In this document: positions 14,271 through 21,013 of the stretch, in pieces | Layout of the letters: each line of letters starts with the position of its first letter | Position numbering within the stretch: position 1 is the stretch's first letter | Assembly (NCBI GenBank): GCA_029261435.1 | Contig: JAJDBI010000239.1 | Span: forward strand, 1 to 25,745 | Source: Nitrospinaceae bacterium | GTDB taxonomy: Bacteria > Nitrospinota > Nitrospinia > Nitrospinales > VA-1 | Direction: 5' to 3' | DNA: 25,745 bases | The notes under the pieces: generated by a model | The model's input: only the letters and a program-made list of their open reading frames with translations | What the model was told of the DNA's origin: nothing | The model's database searches: none | Position numbers and translations under genes: made by a program

Positions 14271-14891
14271 CTATCCCTTCAAGCCGGGTCCATCAAGAGT
14301 GTTTATTTTAAACACTTCCTCGATGGGTCGGCGGTAATCCCTGGGGCGCGGGTCTTCTTTCTTAAACCCAACCGCCATCAACATGACTGGAATATAATTT
14401 GGCTCTAGGTTTACCAATTGAGAAACCGCTTCTGGATCAAAACCAATCATTGGCACGGTGGCCCATCCTCGGTTCTGAGCCGCCAGCATTAATGTCATGG
14501 CGGCCAAAGATGCGCTACGGATAGCTTCATCTCTTTGTAGTTGCTCCTTGCCATCGTAGAAACCTTTGATCAAGGGGAGGACTTTATCCTGTATCCCTTG
14601 TGCGACTCCCTGGTAGATTTCAGGAGCATCCTGATGGGCGTTTAATTTTCCGCAAATAACCAGTAATACCGAGCAGGTTCCTACCTGTTCCTGGCCCCAG
14701 GCGGCAGCCTTGATTTTTTCTCTAAGGTCGGTGTCTCGGGCCGCGATAAATGTCCAGTGTTGCAGGTTGAAGGAGCTTGGGCTAAGAACCACTTCCTGCA
14801 TTAACTCCTTTAATTCAGCATCACTGATTTCTTTGTCTGGCTGATAGGATTTAATAGATCGGCGTTGTTGAACAGTTTCTAAAAATTCCAT
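14271..14891 (-). CDS. Nitroreductase-family FMN-dependent oxidoreductase
   Basis: This 206-residue cytosolic flavoprotein has the nitroreductase fold: N-terminal RRSIKSYQPDKEI (residues 10-22, FMN phosphate contacts), SPSSFNLQHWTF, and the C-terminal GWATVPMIGFDPE and VGFKKEDPRPRDYR segments. Such enzymes reduce nitroaromatics or quinones with NAD(P)H, often by two electrons, avoiding radical products. The ATG at 14891 has an AAGGAAA site. It is fifth in a same-strand series (VOC, pirin, DoxX, metallo-beta-lactamase-fold, nitroreductase), separated by 72 nt from the gene before it, so it is a probable but not certain member of the sigma-54 operon. The sequence resembles the MhqN/YdfN type more than NfsB; physiological substrate unknown. 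Confidence 0.88.
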   Translation of the reverse strand: MEFLETVQQRRSIKSYQPDKEISDAELKELMQEVVLSPSSFNLQHWTFIAARDTDLREKIKAAAWGQEQVGTCSVLLVICGKLNAHQDAPEIYQGVAQGIQDKVLPLIKGFYDGKEQLQRDEAIRSASLAAMTLMLAAQNRGWATVPMIGFDPEAVSQLVNLEPNYIPVMLMAVGFKKEDPRPRDYRRPIEEVFKINTLDGPGLKG

Positions 14892-14963
14892 GATAGTTTC
14901 CTTAATTATTATTTTTTAATACGATCTGATTTCAACAAAGTTCAGTTCCATGCGCAGTTATAT

Positions 14964-15944
14964 TTACTTGGAAAGCTCTTTGTATGTGTTGGGGATATTA
15001 ACCCCGGAATGTACCCATCTCCACAACGCATAGCCCTGGAAACCCTGCATGGTGATGTTTTTTTGTGCTTGTTCCAGAGTCATTCCTTTTGCCACCGCAT
15101 TATTAACTTCCCGGTGTAAGGTTTCGAGGTATCTAATGGTAAAATCCAAGTCGGAGGGTTTAACAGGGATACCGTGTCCCGGCATGACAATGGCATTGTC
15201 AGGAAGGAAAGAACGAATTTTTTTCATCGTAGCCAGAACTTCTTCGTGCTTGCCATCCAGTAACCAGGGCAGGGCAGGTGGTTGCGCGACAACAGAGTTT
15301 CCGGTCCAAAAAACTTTTGAATCAGGCACCCATACAAATAAATCTCCTTTTGTTTGGGCAAAACCCAGGTGCATGATTTCAACTTTTATATTTCCAAGAT
15401 CGATGGTTTTTTTGTTATCGACAACAATGTCGGCTGTGCGTGCCACGGCATCCTCAATGCCACGGTTTGTGCCAAAATATTGTGTCATCCATTTTTTATC
15501 TGCTTCAAAACCTTCTTTGTTATCCATGAAAGCTTTGGTATTGCTGTGCTGGATGATTTTAGCGGTTTGAGGAAAAGCGTAATTACCATAAGCATGGTCA
15601 CCATGGTAGCTGGTGTTGACAACGTAGTGAATGGGCTTGTCCGACACTGATTTTACAAAGCCCATGACCTGGTCTGCCAGGCGTTTGTTTACCATTGATT
15701 CGACAACGAGTACTTCCTTGTCGCCCACAACAAACCCGCCAGATGTTGCCACGGGATAGCCTTTAGAATTTTTCTCCTTAGCGTCTGTTGGATAAAATGC
15801 ATAGACCCCCTCTGCCAACTTTTCAAGTTTGAGTTGAACCGTTCCGGCGTCCCACACCAGATTTTCTTTTTTCTCTTCAGCTTCTGCCAAGCTTGAGACT
15901 GATAGCATTAGAGTGAGGGTGAGAAGAGCAATAGCAGGCTTCAT
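14964..15944 (-). CDS. Exported metallo-beta-lactamase-fold protein with degenerate metal site
   Basis: The 326-residue protein has a signal peptide (about residues 1-22, cleavage near AEA) and a metallo-beta-lactamase fold resembling class B/quinoprotein-relay-type periplasmic hydrolases. The usual HxHxDH motif reads S112-Y-H114-G-D116-H117. The histidine expected before TxGD is Q197 (FAQTKGD). The bridging Asp is N216 (FWTGN). The last histidine H257 is kept in MPGHG. Thus three of the seven usual ligands are changed, while D116, H117 and H257, one complete site, remain. The ATG at 15944 has a GGAG site. It lies 36 nt after the DoxX gene in the operon. Activity is uncertain: a single-metal enzyme or a binding protein. 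Confidence 0.85.
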   Translation of the reverse strand: MKPAIALLTLTLMLSVSSLAEAEEKKENLVWDAGTVQLKLEKLAEGVYAFYPTDAKEKNSKGYPVATSGGFVVGDKEVLVVESMVNKRLADQVMGFVKSVSDKPIHYVVNTSYHGDHAYGNYAFPQTAKIIQHSNTKAFMDNKEGFEADKKWMTQYFGTNRGIEDAVARTADIVVDNKKTIDLGNIKVEIMHLGFAQTKGDLFVWVPDSKVFWTGNSVVAQPPALPWLLDGKHEEVLATMKKIRSFLPDNAIVMPGHGIPVKPSDLDFTIRYLETLHREVNNAVAKGMTLEQAQKNITMQGFQGYALWRWVHSGVNIPNTYKELSK

Positions 15945-15980
15945 TTATTTCTCCACGAGAAGTATTTGATAAATAATTTA

Positions 15981-16454
15981 TTAATTAACAGTTTTTCTGC
16001 TCAGTAAAAAGGGGAAACGTTTTGTAATAAAACCATCGGCAGAAAACAGCCCTCCACCACTTATCAGAAGGGGAATGCACAAGGCAATGGCCAGAAGGTG
16101 ATATTCAAAGCCTTCTCCACCTTGCTTTCCGGACCAGTTCATAAAAAAGCCATTGGCTGCATGAGACATGACGATGGCACCTGTCATGATGATTAGTATT
16201 CCCGCTGCGCAAAAACGGGTCAAAAATCCGGTGATCAACCCTAACGCCCCGAGTGATTCACCCAAGATCACAAGTATGGCTACGATCATCGGAACTCCCA
16301 ATTGGTTTGTAAAAAAACCCAGAGTACCTTCAAGCCCATATCCTCCGAACCACCCTAGGAGTTTTTGGGCACCGTGAGGAAATACAACGATTCCGAGCAT
16401 CACTCGAATGATGAGATTGTTGACGCTTGTGTCAGTCTGAAAAAATGCTTTCAT
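15981..16454 (-). CDS. DoxX-family membrane protein
   Basis: This 157-residue inner-membrane protein has four predicted transmembrane helices (about residues 14-34, 55-77, 80-98 and 118-136) and the DoxX-family N-terminal pattern IRVMLGIVVFPHGAQKLLG (about residues 16-34) followed by WFGGYG. DoxX-like proteins accompany quinone- and thiol-stress genes, for example MhqP in Bacillus, and some interact with redox enzymes, but their reaction is not settled. The ATG at 16454 has an AAAGG site and lies 12 nt after the pirin stop, so the two are surely co-transcribed. Confidence 0.88.
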   Translation of the reverse strand: MKAFFQTDTSVNNLIIRVMLGIVVFPHGAQKLLGWFGGYGLEGTLGFFTNQLGVPMIVAILVILGESLGALGLITGFLTRFCAAGILIIMTGAIVMSHAANGFFMNWSGKQGGEGFEYHLLAIALCIPLLISGGGLFSADGFITKRFPFLLSRKTVN

Positions 16455-16466
16455 TTGATTGCCTTT

Positions 16467-17261
16467 CTATTGATTTCGGTACAGGGGATAGTCCACCTTT
16501 GCTGGTACTTCTATTGCTGCGACACGTAAAAGGGAATCGGAGTCAGCGTGCATTGAAATATCCCCGCCACTCTGTGCATGAATCATTGCAAAGTCTTTTT
16601 TGTTTATGGGATGTTTTGATCCGGTTTGCATGTCGAACAGGAGTCCCTTGCCGCAGATGACCACCAGTGCCAGTGTTTTTTCCTGGCCAAGCTGGTGATG
16701 GAACTGTCGATCGGGGTCGATGGAGATGTCATTCATGATCGCTTCAGAAACCAGAGTGACTGGCGAACCTTTTCCTATGATGGTTTTGGAAGTGACGCCA
16801 TCCTTTGATTCTATTGGGAAGTCTTCATTCTTGTGCTCGTTATAAGTGGGTTTGCTCTGGAGAGTTTTCCTGATATTGGGGTCAAACCAGATTTGGAAAA
16901 AGTCGGTATTATCTCCCACTGTCTCCTCTTCATGGGAAACTCCAGAGCCTGCTTGTATAACCTGTGCACCACCTGCTTTAACCCGACTTTTATTTCCTAA
17001 ACTATCGTAATGCCCGATTTCCCCTTCTAAAGCGTAACTCATGATTTCAAATGCCTGATGCGGATGCAGGGCGATTTTTCCATGCCCCTTTGCGCTGGCC
17101 CAGGCCCAGTAAAATAGAGGCCCCAGATTTTTTATCCTGGGCCCTTCATGAGGGAATCCGATCGGCTTGATTTCGGTGATGCGGCCTCCATCAAATTGCC
17201 CCACCCTTTGTGATTCAGGAGGGTAAATTTTAAAATCCAAAACAACTTTGTCCTGAATCAT
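16467..17261 (-). CDS. Pirin-family bicupin protein
   Basis: This 264-residue cytosolic protein is a pirin. The N-terminal cupin keeps all four metal ligands: H66 and H68 in LHPHQAFEIMSYALEGEI, and H110 and E112 in AGSGVSHEEE. The second cupin (about 165-255) has no obvious ligands, as usual. Bacterial pirins such as YhhW can open flavonols (quercetinase activity), and others have regulatory partners; the true substrate here is unknown. The ATG at 17261 has a strong AAGGAG site. It lies 12 nt after the VOC gene and 12 nt before the DoxX gene, in the core of the operon. Confidence 0.92.
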   Translation of the reverse strand: MIQDKVVLDFKIYPPESQRVGQFDGGRITEIKPIGFPHEGPRIKNLGPLFYWAWASAKGHGKIALHPHQAFEIMSYALEGEIGHYDSLGNKSRVKAGGAQVIQAGSGVSHEEETVGDNTDFFQIWFDPNIRKTLQSKPTYNEHKNEDFPIESKDGVTSKTIIGKGSPVTLVSEAIMNDISIDPDRQFHHQLGQEKTLALVVICGKGLLFDMQTGSKHPINKKDFAMIHAQSGGDISMHADSDSLLRVAAIEVPAKVDYPLYRNQ

Positions 17262-17273
17262 GATCCTGCTCCT

Positions 17274-17693
17274 TTATTTGGCGAAATTAATTTCCAATTG
17301 ATGATCATCAGGATCACGAAAATAAATGGATACACTGCTGCCCCAGTCACGGGGTTCACCGTCTGTCTCTACTCCGTTCTCTTTAAGGGCCTGAAGTGTG
17401 GCATCAAAATGGTCATAAGTGGTGCCGAAAGCGAAATGCAGATACCCGTCATCGGTCATGGTTTTATGGGCGGCTTTTAAATCAAGTTCAGGGGATTCAA
17501 AAAGAGCGATCGCTACATTTCCTGCATCCACCTCAATATGCTGTAAGCCTGCCTGGGTTTGGGTTTTGTGAATGACAGGAAACCCCAGCACTTGTTGGTA
17601 AAAATTTTCTGACCGTTTCATATCTTTAACGTTCAGGGCAAAATGGTCCAGTCCTTTAAGTTTAAGTTTAGTGGGACTTGTTTTGATCGTCAT
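17274..17693 (-). CDS. VOC-superfamily (glyoxalase/ring-cleavage dioxygenase-like) protein
   Basis: The 139-residue protein is a single vicinal-oxygen-chelate module pair. Likely metal ligands are H17 (GLDHFAL), H86 (YLHFAFG) and E134 (HQLEINF), a 2-His-1-carboxylate set as in ring-cleavage dioxygenases and glyoxalase-type enzymes. The family includes dioxygenases, thiol transferases and drug-binding proteins, and length alone does not separate them. It is the first gene of the operon: ATG at 17693 with a perfect AAGGAGGT site and, 37 nt before that, the start point predicted from a sigma-54 promoter. The pirin gene follows after 12 nt. Confidence 0.9.
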   Translation of the reverse strand: MTIKTSPTKLKLKGLDHFALNVKDMKRSENFYQQVLGFPVIHKTQTQAGLQHIEVDAGNVAIALFESPELDLKAAHKTMTDDGYLHFAFGTTYDHFDATLQALKENGVETDGEPRDWGSSVSIYFRDPDDHQLEINFAK

Positions 17694-17740
17694 GGTGTAC
17701 CTCCTTAAATATTGGGAGCCAGGATTTTATAACTATGCAC

Positions 17741-17756
17741 AGCATGGATCATGCCA
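17741..17756 (-). promoter_or_regulatory. Sigma-54 (-24/-12) promoter of the VOC-pirin-DoxX operon
   Basis: The minus strand reads TGGCATGATCCATGCT, against the consensus TGGCACG-N4-TTGCW. The invariant GG and GC are exactly 10 nt apart. The predicted start is near 17730, which leaves about 37 nt to the VOC start codon with its strong ribosome site. The divergent gene encodes a sigma-54 activator, which supports the call. Confidence 0.78.
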
Positions 17757-17803
17757 TATACGATATTTATTGCTTTGTAAGGGGTTATGGGGTTAATGAT
17801 GTA

Positions 17804-17856
17804 TACGAAATATAGTAGAAGCATGAAATATAGTAGTTATTCTACGAAAAATAGTA
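17804..17856. promoter_or_regulatory. Three direct repeats, likely activator (UAS) binding sites
   Basis: Three near-identical 14-mers lie in tandem: TACGAAATATAGTA (17804-17817), CATGAAATATAGTA (17822-17835) and TACGAAAAATAGTA (17843-17856), starting 18 and 21 nt apart. The outer copies have TAC/GTA dyad ends. They lie about 75-125 bp upstream of the predicted sigma-54 start, the usual place for enhancer-binding activators, and just 5' of the divergent activator gene, so autoregulation is possible. Confidence 0.65.
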
Positions 17857-17890
17857 TATTTTGAGAGATGAAACCATTAGTCCTGATTGA

Positions 17891-19345
17891 GTGAATACAA
17901 AGATGGATATTAGTAAAAAAAGAACATTGGAGCTCGCACGGTTCACCATCCAGTGTTCTGCAGATGCGATCATTTTCCATGATTGTCATGGAATCATTCT
18001 GAAGGCCAATGACTCTGCCTGTAGACAATTGGGCTATACAGAAGAGGAGTTGATCGGGCTTACTATTCAGGATATCGACCCCGACTCCAATAAAAAGACC
18101 TGGGCTAAATTCTGGAAAGAACTGCAAAAGGAGAAGAGCATTGCTTTTGAGGCTCAAAACCAAACCAAGAGTATGTCCATTATTCCTGTTGAGGTGACGG
18201 TTAACTTCGTTGAATTCGATGGACGGGAATATGCTGTTTCGTTCTCTCGTGATATTTCAGCACGCAAAGAAATTGAAGAGGAAAAAGAAAAGGCTTTTAA
18301 AGAAATATGTCGATTGCGGGAACAGCTGGAGATTGAGAAAGAATACCTCTATGAAGAAGTGATTGAGCTTCAGGCTTTTGGAGATATTGTCGGGAAGAGT
18401 CCTGCCTTGGAAACTATTCTCCGACAAATTGAAATGGTTGCTCCAACAGACGCGAGTTCTCTCATTACGGGAGAATCTGGAACGGGAAAAGAGTTGATCG
18501 CTCATGAGATTCATAGGCGAAGCCCTAGAAAAAAACACACTATGGTGCGGGTTAATTGTGCATCGATTCCTCGAGAGCTTTATGAAAGTGAGTTTTTTGG
18601 TCATATTAAAGGAGCTTTTACCGGAGCGGTTCGGGACAGGGTCGGTCGATTTGAACTGGCCAATCAGGGAACTTTGTTTCTTGATGAAATCGGTGAAATC
18701 CCGTTGGATTTACAAAGTAAACTGCTACGGGTTTTACAGGAGGGCACCTTTGAGCGAGTGGGTGATGAAAGGACGCGTAACGTCGATGTGCGGATAATTG
18801 CCGCCAGCAATCGCGATTTAAAAGTAGAGGTGGAGCGGGGGAATTTTAGAGAAGACCTTTTTTATCGTTTAAATGTTTTTCCCATAGACGTGCCATCGCT
18901 TAGGAAAAGAAAAGATGACATTCCCTTATTAGCGGCCCATTTTTTAAAGCTCGCTGCGAAGAAATTCAAGACCCAGGATCCTCAGTTGAGTAAAGCCAAT
19001 GTGTTCCAATTGATTAACTATGATTGGCCGGGAAATGTGCGGGAGTTGCAGAATATTATTGAACGCTCCGTTATTATTTCTCAACAGGGAAAATTGAAAT
19101 TTGATCTGCCAAAAAACCGAAGCGATAAAAAAACGGTCATTGATAATGAATGGGACAAAAATAAAAAAATATTGTCTTTTGAGGAAATCAGAATATTGGA
19201 TCAGGAAAATATTTTGAATGCACTAAAGAAAACCGGTTGGAAAGTTTTCGGTCAGGATGGCGCAGCCCTGCTACTTGGCACCCCTCCCACAACTCTGTTG
19301 TCCAGAATGAAAAAACTGAATATAAGAAAACCTCATTATCCCTGA
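17891..19345 (+). CDS. PAS-domain sigma-54-dependent transcriptional activator
   Basis: This 484-residue protein is a one-component NtrC-family activator. A PAS domain (about residues 12-125), short coiled coil (125-160), AAA+ domain with Walker A GESGTGKE (194-201), the sigma-54 contact loop GAFTGA (241-246), Walker B LFLDEIGE (262-269) and GNVREL (381-386), and a Fis-type helix-turn-helix (about 455-478, like FhlA) are in order. There is no receiver domain, so the signal is probably sensed directly by PAS. The start is GTG at 17891 or ATG at 17903; neither has a strong ribosome site. It is divergent from the VOC-pirin-DoxX operon with a sigma-54 promoter and tandem sites in between, so that operon is its obvious target. 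Cysteines 22, 32 and 44 fall in the PAS domain. Confidence 0.93.
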   Translation: MNTKMDISKKRTLELARFTIQCSADAIIFHDCHGIILKANDSACRQLGYTEEELIGLTIQDIDPDSNKKTWAKFWKELQKEKSIAFEAQNQTKSMSIIPVEVTVNFVEFDGREYAVSFSRDISARKEIEEEKEKAFKEICRLREQLEIEKEYLYEEVIELQAFGDIVGKSPALETILRQIEMVAPTDASSLITGESGTGKELIAHEIHRRSPRKKHTMVRVNCASIPRELYESEFFGHIKGAFTGAVRDRVGRFELANQGTLFLDEIGEIPLDLQSKLLRVLQEGTFERVGDERTRNVDVRIIAASNRDLKVEVERGNFREDLFYRLNVFPIDVPSLRKRKDDIPLLAAHFLKLAAKKFKTQDPQLSKANVFQLINYDWPGNVRELQNIIERSVIISQQGKLKFDLPKNRSDKKTVIDNEWDKNKKILSFEEIRILDQENILNALKKTGWKVFGQDGAALLLGTPPTTLLSRMKKLNIRKPHYP

Positions 19346-19701
19346 TTTTTCTGCAACAATTCATTCGCTATTGAAGATTCAAGAATCCCCGGGTTTCCTC
19401 TAGCCAATTTTCTTGCTGTACGAAAATTTTTGATGGCTTTTTCTTTGTTGCCTTCCTGAAGGTAGGCCAAGCCAAGGTTGAAGTGGGTCTCGCCCGAGGT
19501 CGGGTCGGCAAAATTTGCCTGGTTGAATTGTAGTAAAGCATCAAAATATCTTCCAGCTTGATAGTGCTCAATGCCAAGGTCGTTGCGTGATTTTGCCGAA
19601 GGTTCGGCCCCCGGCAGTAAAGGCAAAGGAGGTTCATTTAAGTCTTTAGAGCAACCGGGAGTACCCAGAGCGATCAGCAATATTAGAACCCAGATTTTCA
19701 T
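19336..19701 (-). CDS. Small TPR lipoprotein
   Basis: The 121-residue product has a short hydrophobic leader ending in GTPGC (C17), a weak lipobox, so it may be a lipoprotein. It then has two TPR motifs (RNDLGIEHYQAGRYFDALLQF and THFNLGLAYLQEGNKEKAI, about residues 39-95) with a third helical stretch. Its 3' end overlaps the convergent activator gene by 10 nt. No partner gene on the same strand is close. Function is unknown; such small TPR lipoproteins often serve envelope assemblies. Confidence 0.75.
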   Translation of the reverse strand: MKIWVLILLIALGTPGCSKDLNEPPLPLLPGAEPSAKSRNDLGIEHYQAGRYFDALLQFNQANFADPTSGETHFNLGLAYLQEGNKEKAIKNFRTARKLARGNPGILESSIANELLQKNQG

Positions 19702-19936
19702 GGTTAAGCGTGGTTTACCTTAAAAGCATTATTAATCAATGTTGTGGAAAACTGAAAGGTTACCACTGCCAGCGTAAATATTGTATCGTTTTTTAGCGGT
19801 ATCAAAATTTAAATGAGTGTGGATTTGAAGAAGTTCAAGTGTGTAGGGATATTTTCTAAATCATATCTAATAATAATTGACTGATTCTATTTGTTGTCTG
19901 AGACTAGAGATACTCAGATATAAAAGGAAATTTTTA

Positions 19937-20947
19937 ATGAAAGCGTTTAAAATCAAAAATATTCTTTCAGGATTACTGGTTCAAACTATCATTTTATTGG
20001 GTTCTGTAGCTTGGGCGGTAGTCTATGAACCGTTGCCCCCCATGCCTTATCCTGCGGATAACCCTCCCTCTCCGGAAAAGGAAAAACTCGGCTCGATTTT
20101 GTTTTTCGACTCGCGCTTATCGGGTAGCAACGCGATGAGTTGTTCAAGTTGCCATTTTAAAAATCAAAACTGGACGGACTCAAAACCTCGGGCTATCGGG
20201 TTTGAAGGAAAAGAACTAGGCCGAAATTCGCCAACGTTGTTGAACAGTGGGTACAGTCGATTTCAGTTCTGGGATGGTAGAGCCAAAAGCCTGGAGGAGC
20301 AAGCTCTGATGCCGATTCAAGATCCATTTGAAATGAATCAATCGCTCCCAGCTTTGCTCACTGAATTGAGTGCGATTCCGGAATATCCCCCTTTGTTTAA
20401 AGCGGCATTCGGTGACTCTGCGATCACACCGAAAAGAATTTCTCAGGCAATCGCCACATTTGAGCGGACATTGAAATCTAATGAGACCGTTTACGATCAG
20501 TTTTGGAAAGGAGATAAATCGATCATGTCTCTTTCTGCGCAAAGGGGTATGAAGCTATTTTTTGGCAAGGCCAAGTGTTCCATCTGCCATAATGGCCCGA
20601 GGTTTACAGATGACCAATTTCATAATATAGGGGTTTCTGCTGTAGGTTTCGCAGGTGAAGATGTCGGGAGGGAAAAGGTCACTGGAGAAAAGTTTCATTT
20701 ACGGGCTTTCAAAACACCTACATTGATTTACGTTTCACGCACTGCACCCTACATGCACGACGGTTCGTTGAAAACTTTGGAAGAGGTGGTAGAGTTTTAT
20801 GATCAGGGAGGAGAGGACGATTCTATTAAAAGCTCGTTTATATCTCCCATCGGTTTAACCGATACTGAAAAAAAAGACATCGTGGAATTTATGAAAACTT
20901 TAGACAGCATAGATCCAACTTACCTGATAGCACCGGCGACACAGTAG
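19937..20947 (+). CDS. Di-heme cytochrome c peroxidase/MauG-family protein
   Basis: The 336-residue protein has a signal peptide (about residues 1-27, ending AWA) and two heme-c sites, CSSCH (69-73) and CSICH (214-218), spaced as in bacterial di-heme peroxidases. The distal PYMHDGS segment (M273) provides the usual axial methionine. Such proteins reduce periplasmic hydrogen peroxide with electrons from c-type cytochromes; MauG relatives instead oxidise protein residues. The ATG at 19937 is chosen because AAAAGGAAA precedes it and the signal peptide begins there; an upstream TTG at 19877 would add 20 unlikely residues. No mau or cytochrome partner gene is adjacent, so a peroxidase role is the simpler guess. 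Confidence 0.92.
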   Translation: MKAFKIKNILSGLLVQTIILLGSVAWAVVYEPLPPMPYPADNPPSPEKEKLGSILFFDSRLSGSNAMSCSSCHFKNQNWTDSKPRAIGFEGKELGRNSPTLLNSGYSRFQFWDGRAKSLEEQALMPIQDPFEMNQSLPALLTELSAIPEYPPLFKAAFGDSAITPKRISQAIATFERTLKSNETVYDQFWKGDKSIMSLSAQRGMKLFFGKAKCSICHNGPRFTDDQFHNIGVSAVGFAGEDVGREKVTGEKFHLRAFKTPTLIYVSRTAPYMHDGSLKTLEEVVEFYDQGGEDDSIKSSFISPIGLTDTEKKDIVEFMKTLDSIDPTYLIAPATQ

Positions 20948-21013
20948 ATTTATAAAACAGCAACATGCATGGTTAGCACCACTTAGCTGTATGAACTATT
21001 TGATGGTGAAAAG

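Noticed and set aside
19897..19918. Inverted repeat TCTGAG-N10-CTCAGA ahead of the peroxidase gene as an operator
   Set aside because: Six-base arms with ten-base spacing are expected by chance in a gap of this size, and no local regulator supports it.
19877..19936. TTG start 20 codons upstream for the di-heme peroxidase
   Set aside because: It would place a cysteine-containing polar stretch ahead of a normal signal peptide; ATG at 19937 has a clear ribosome site.
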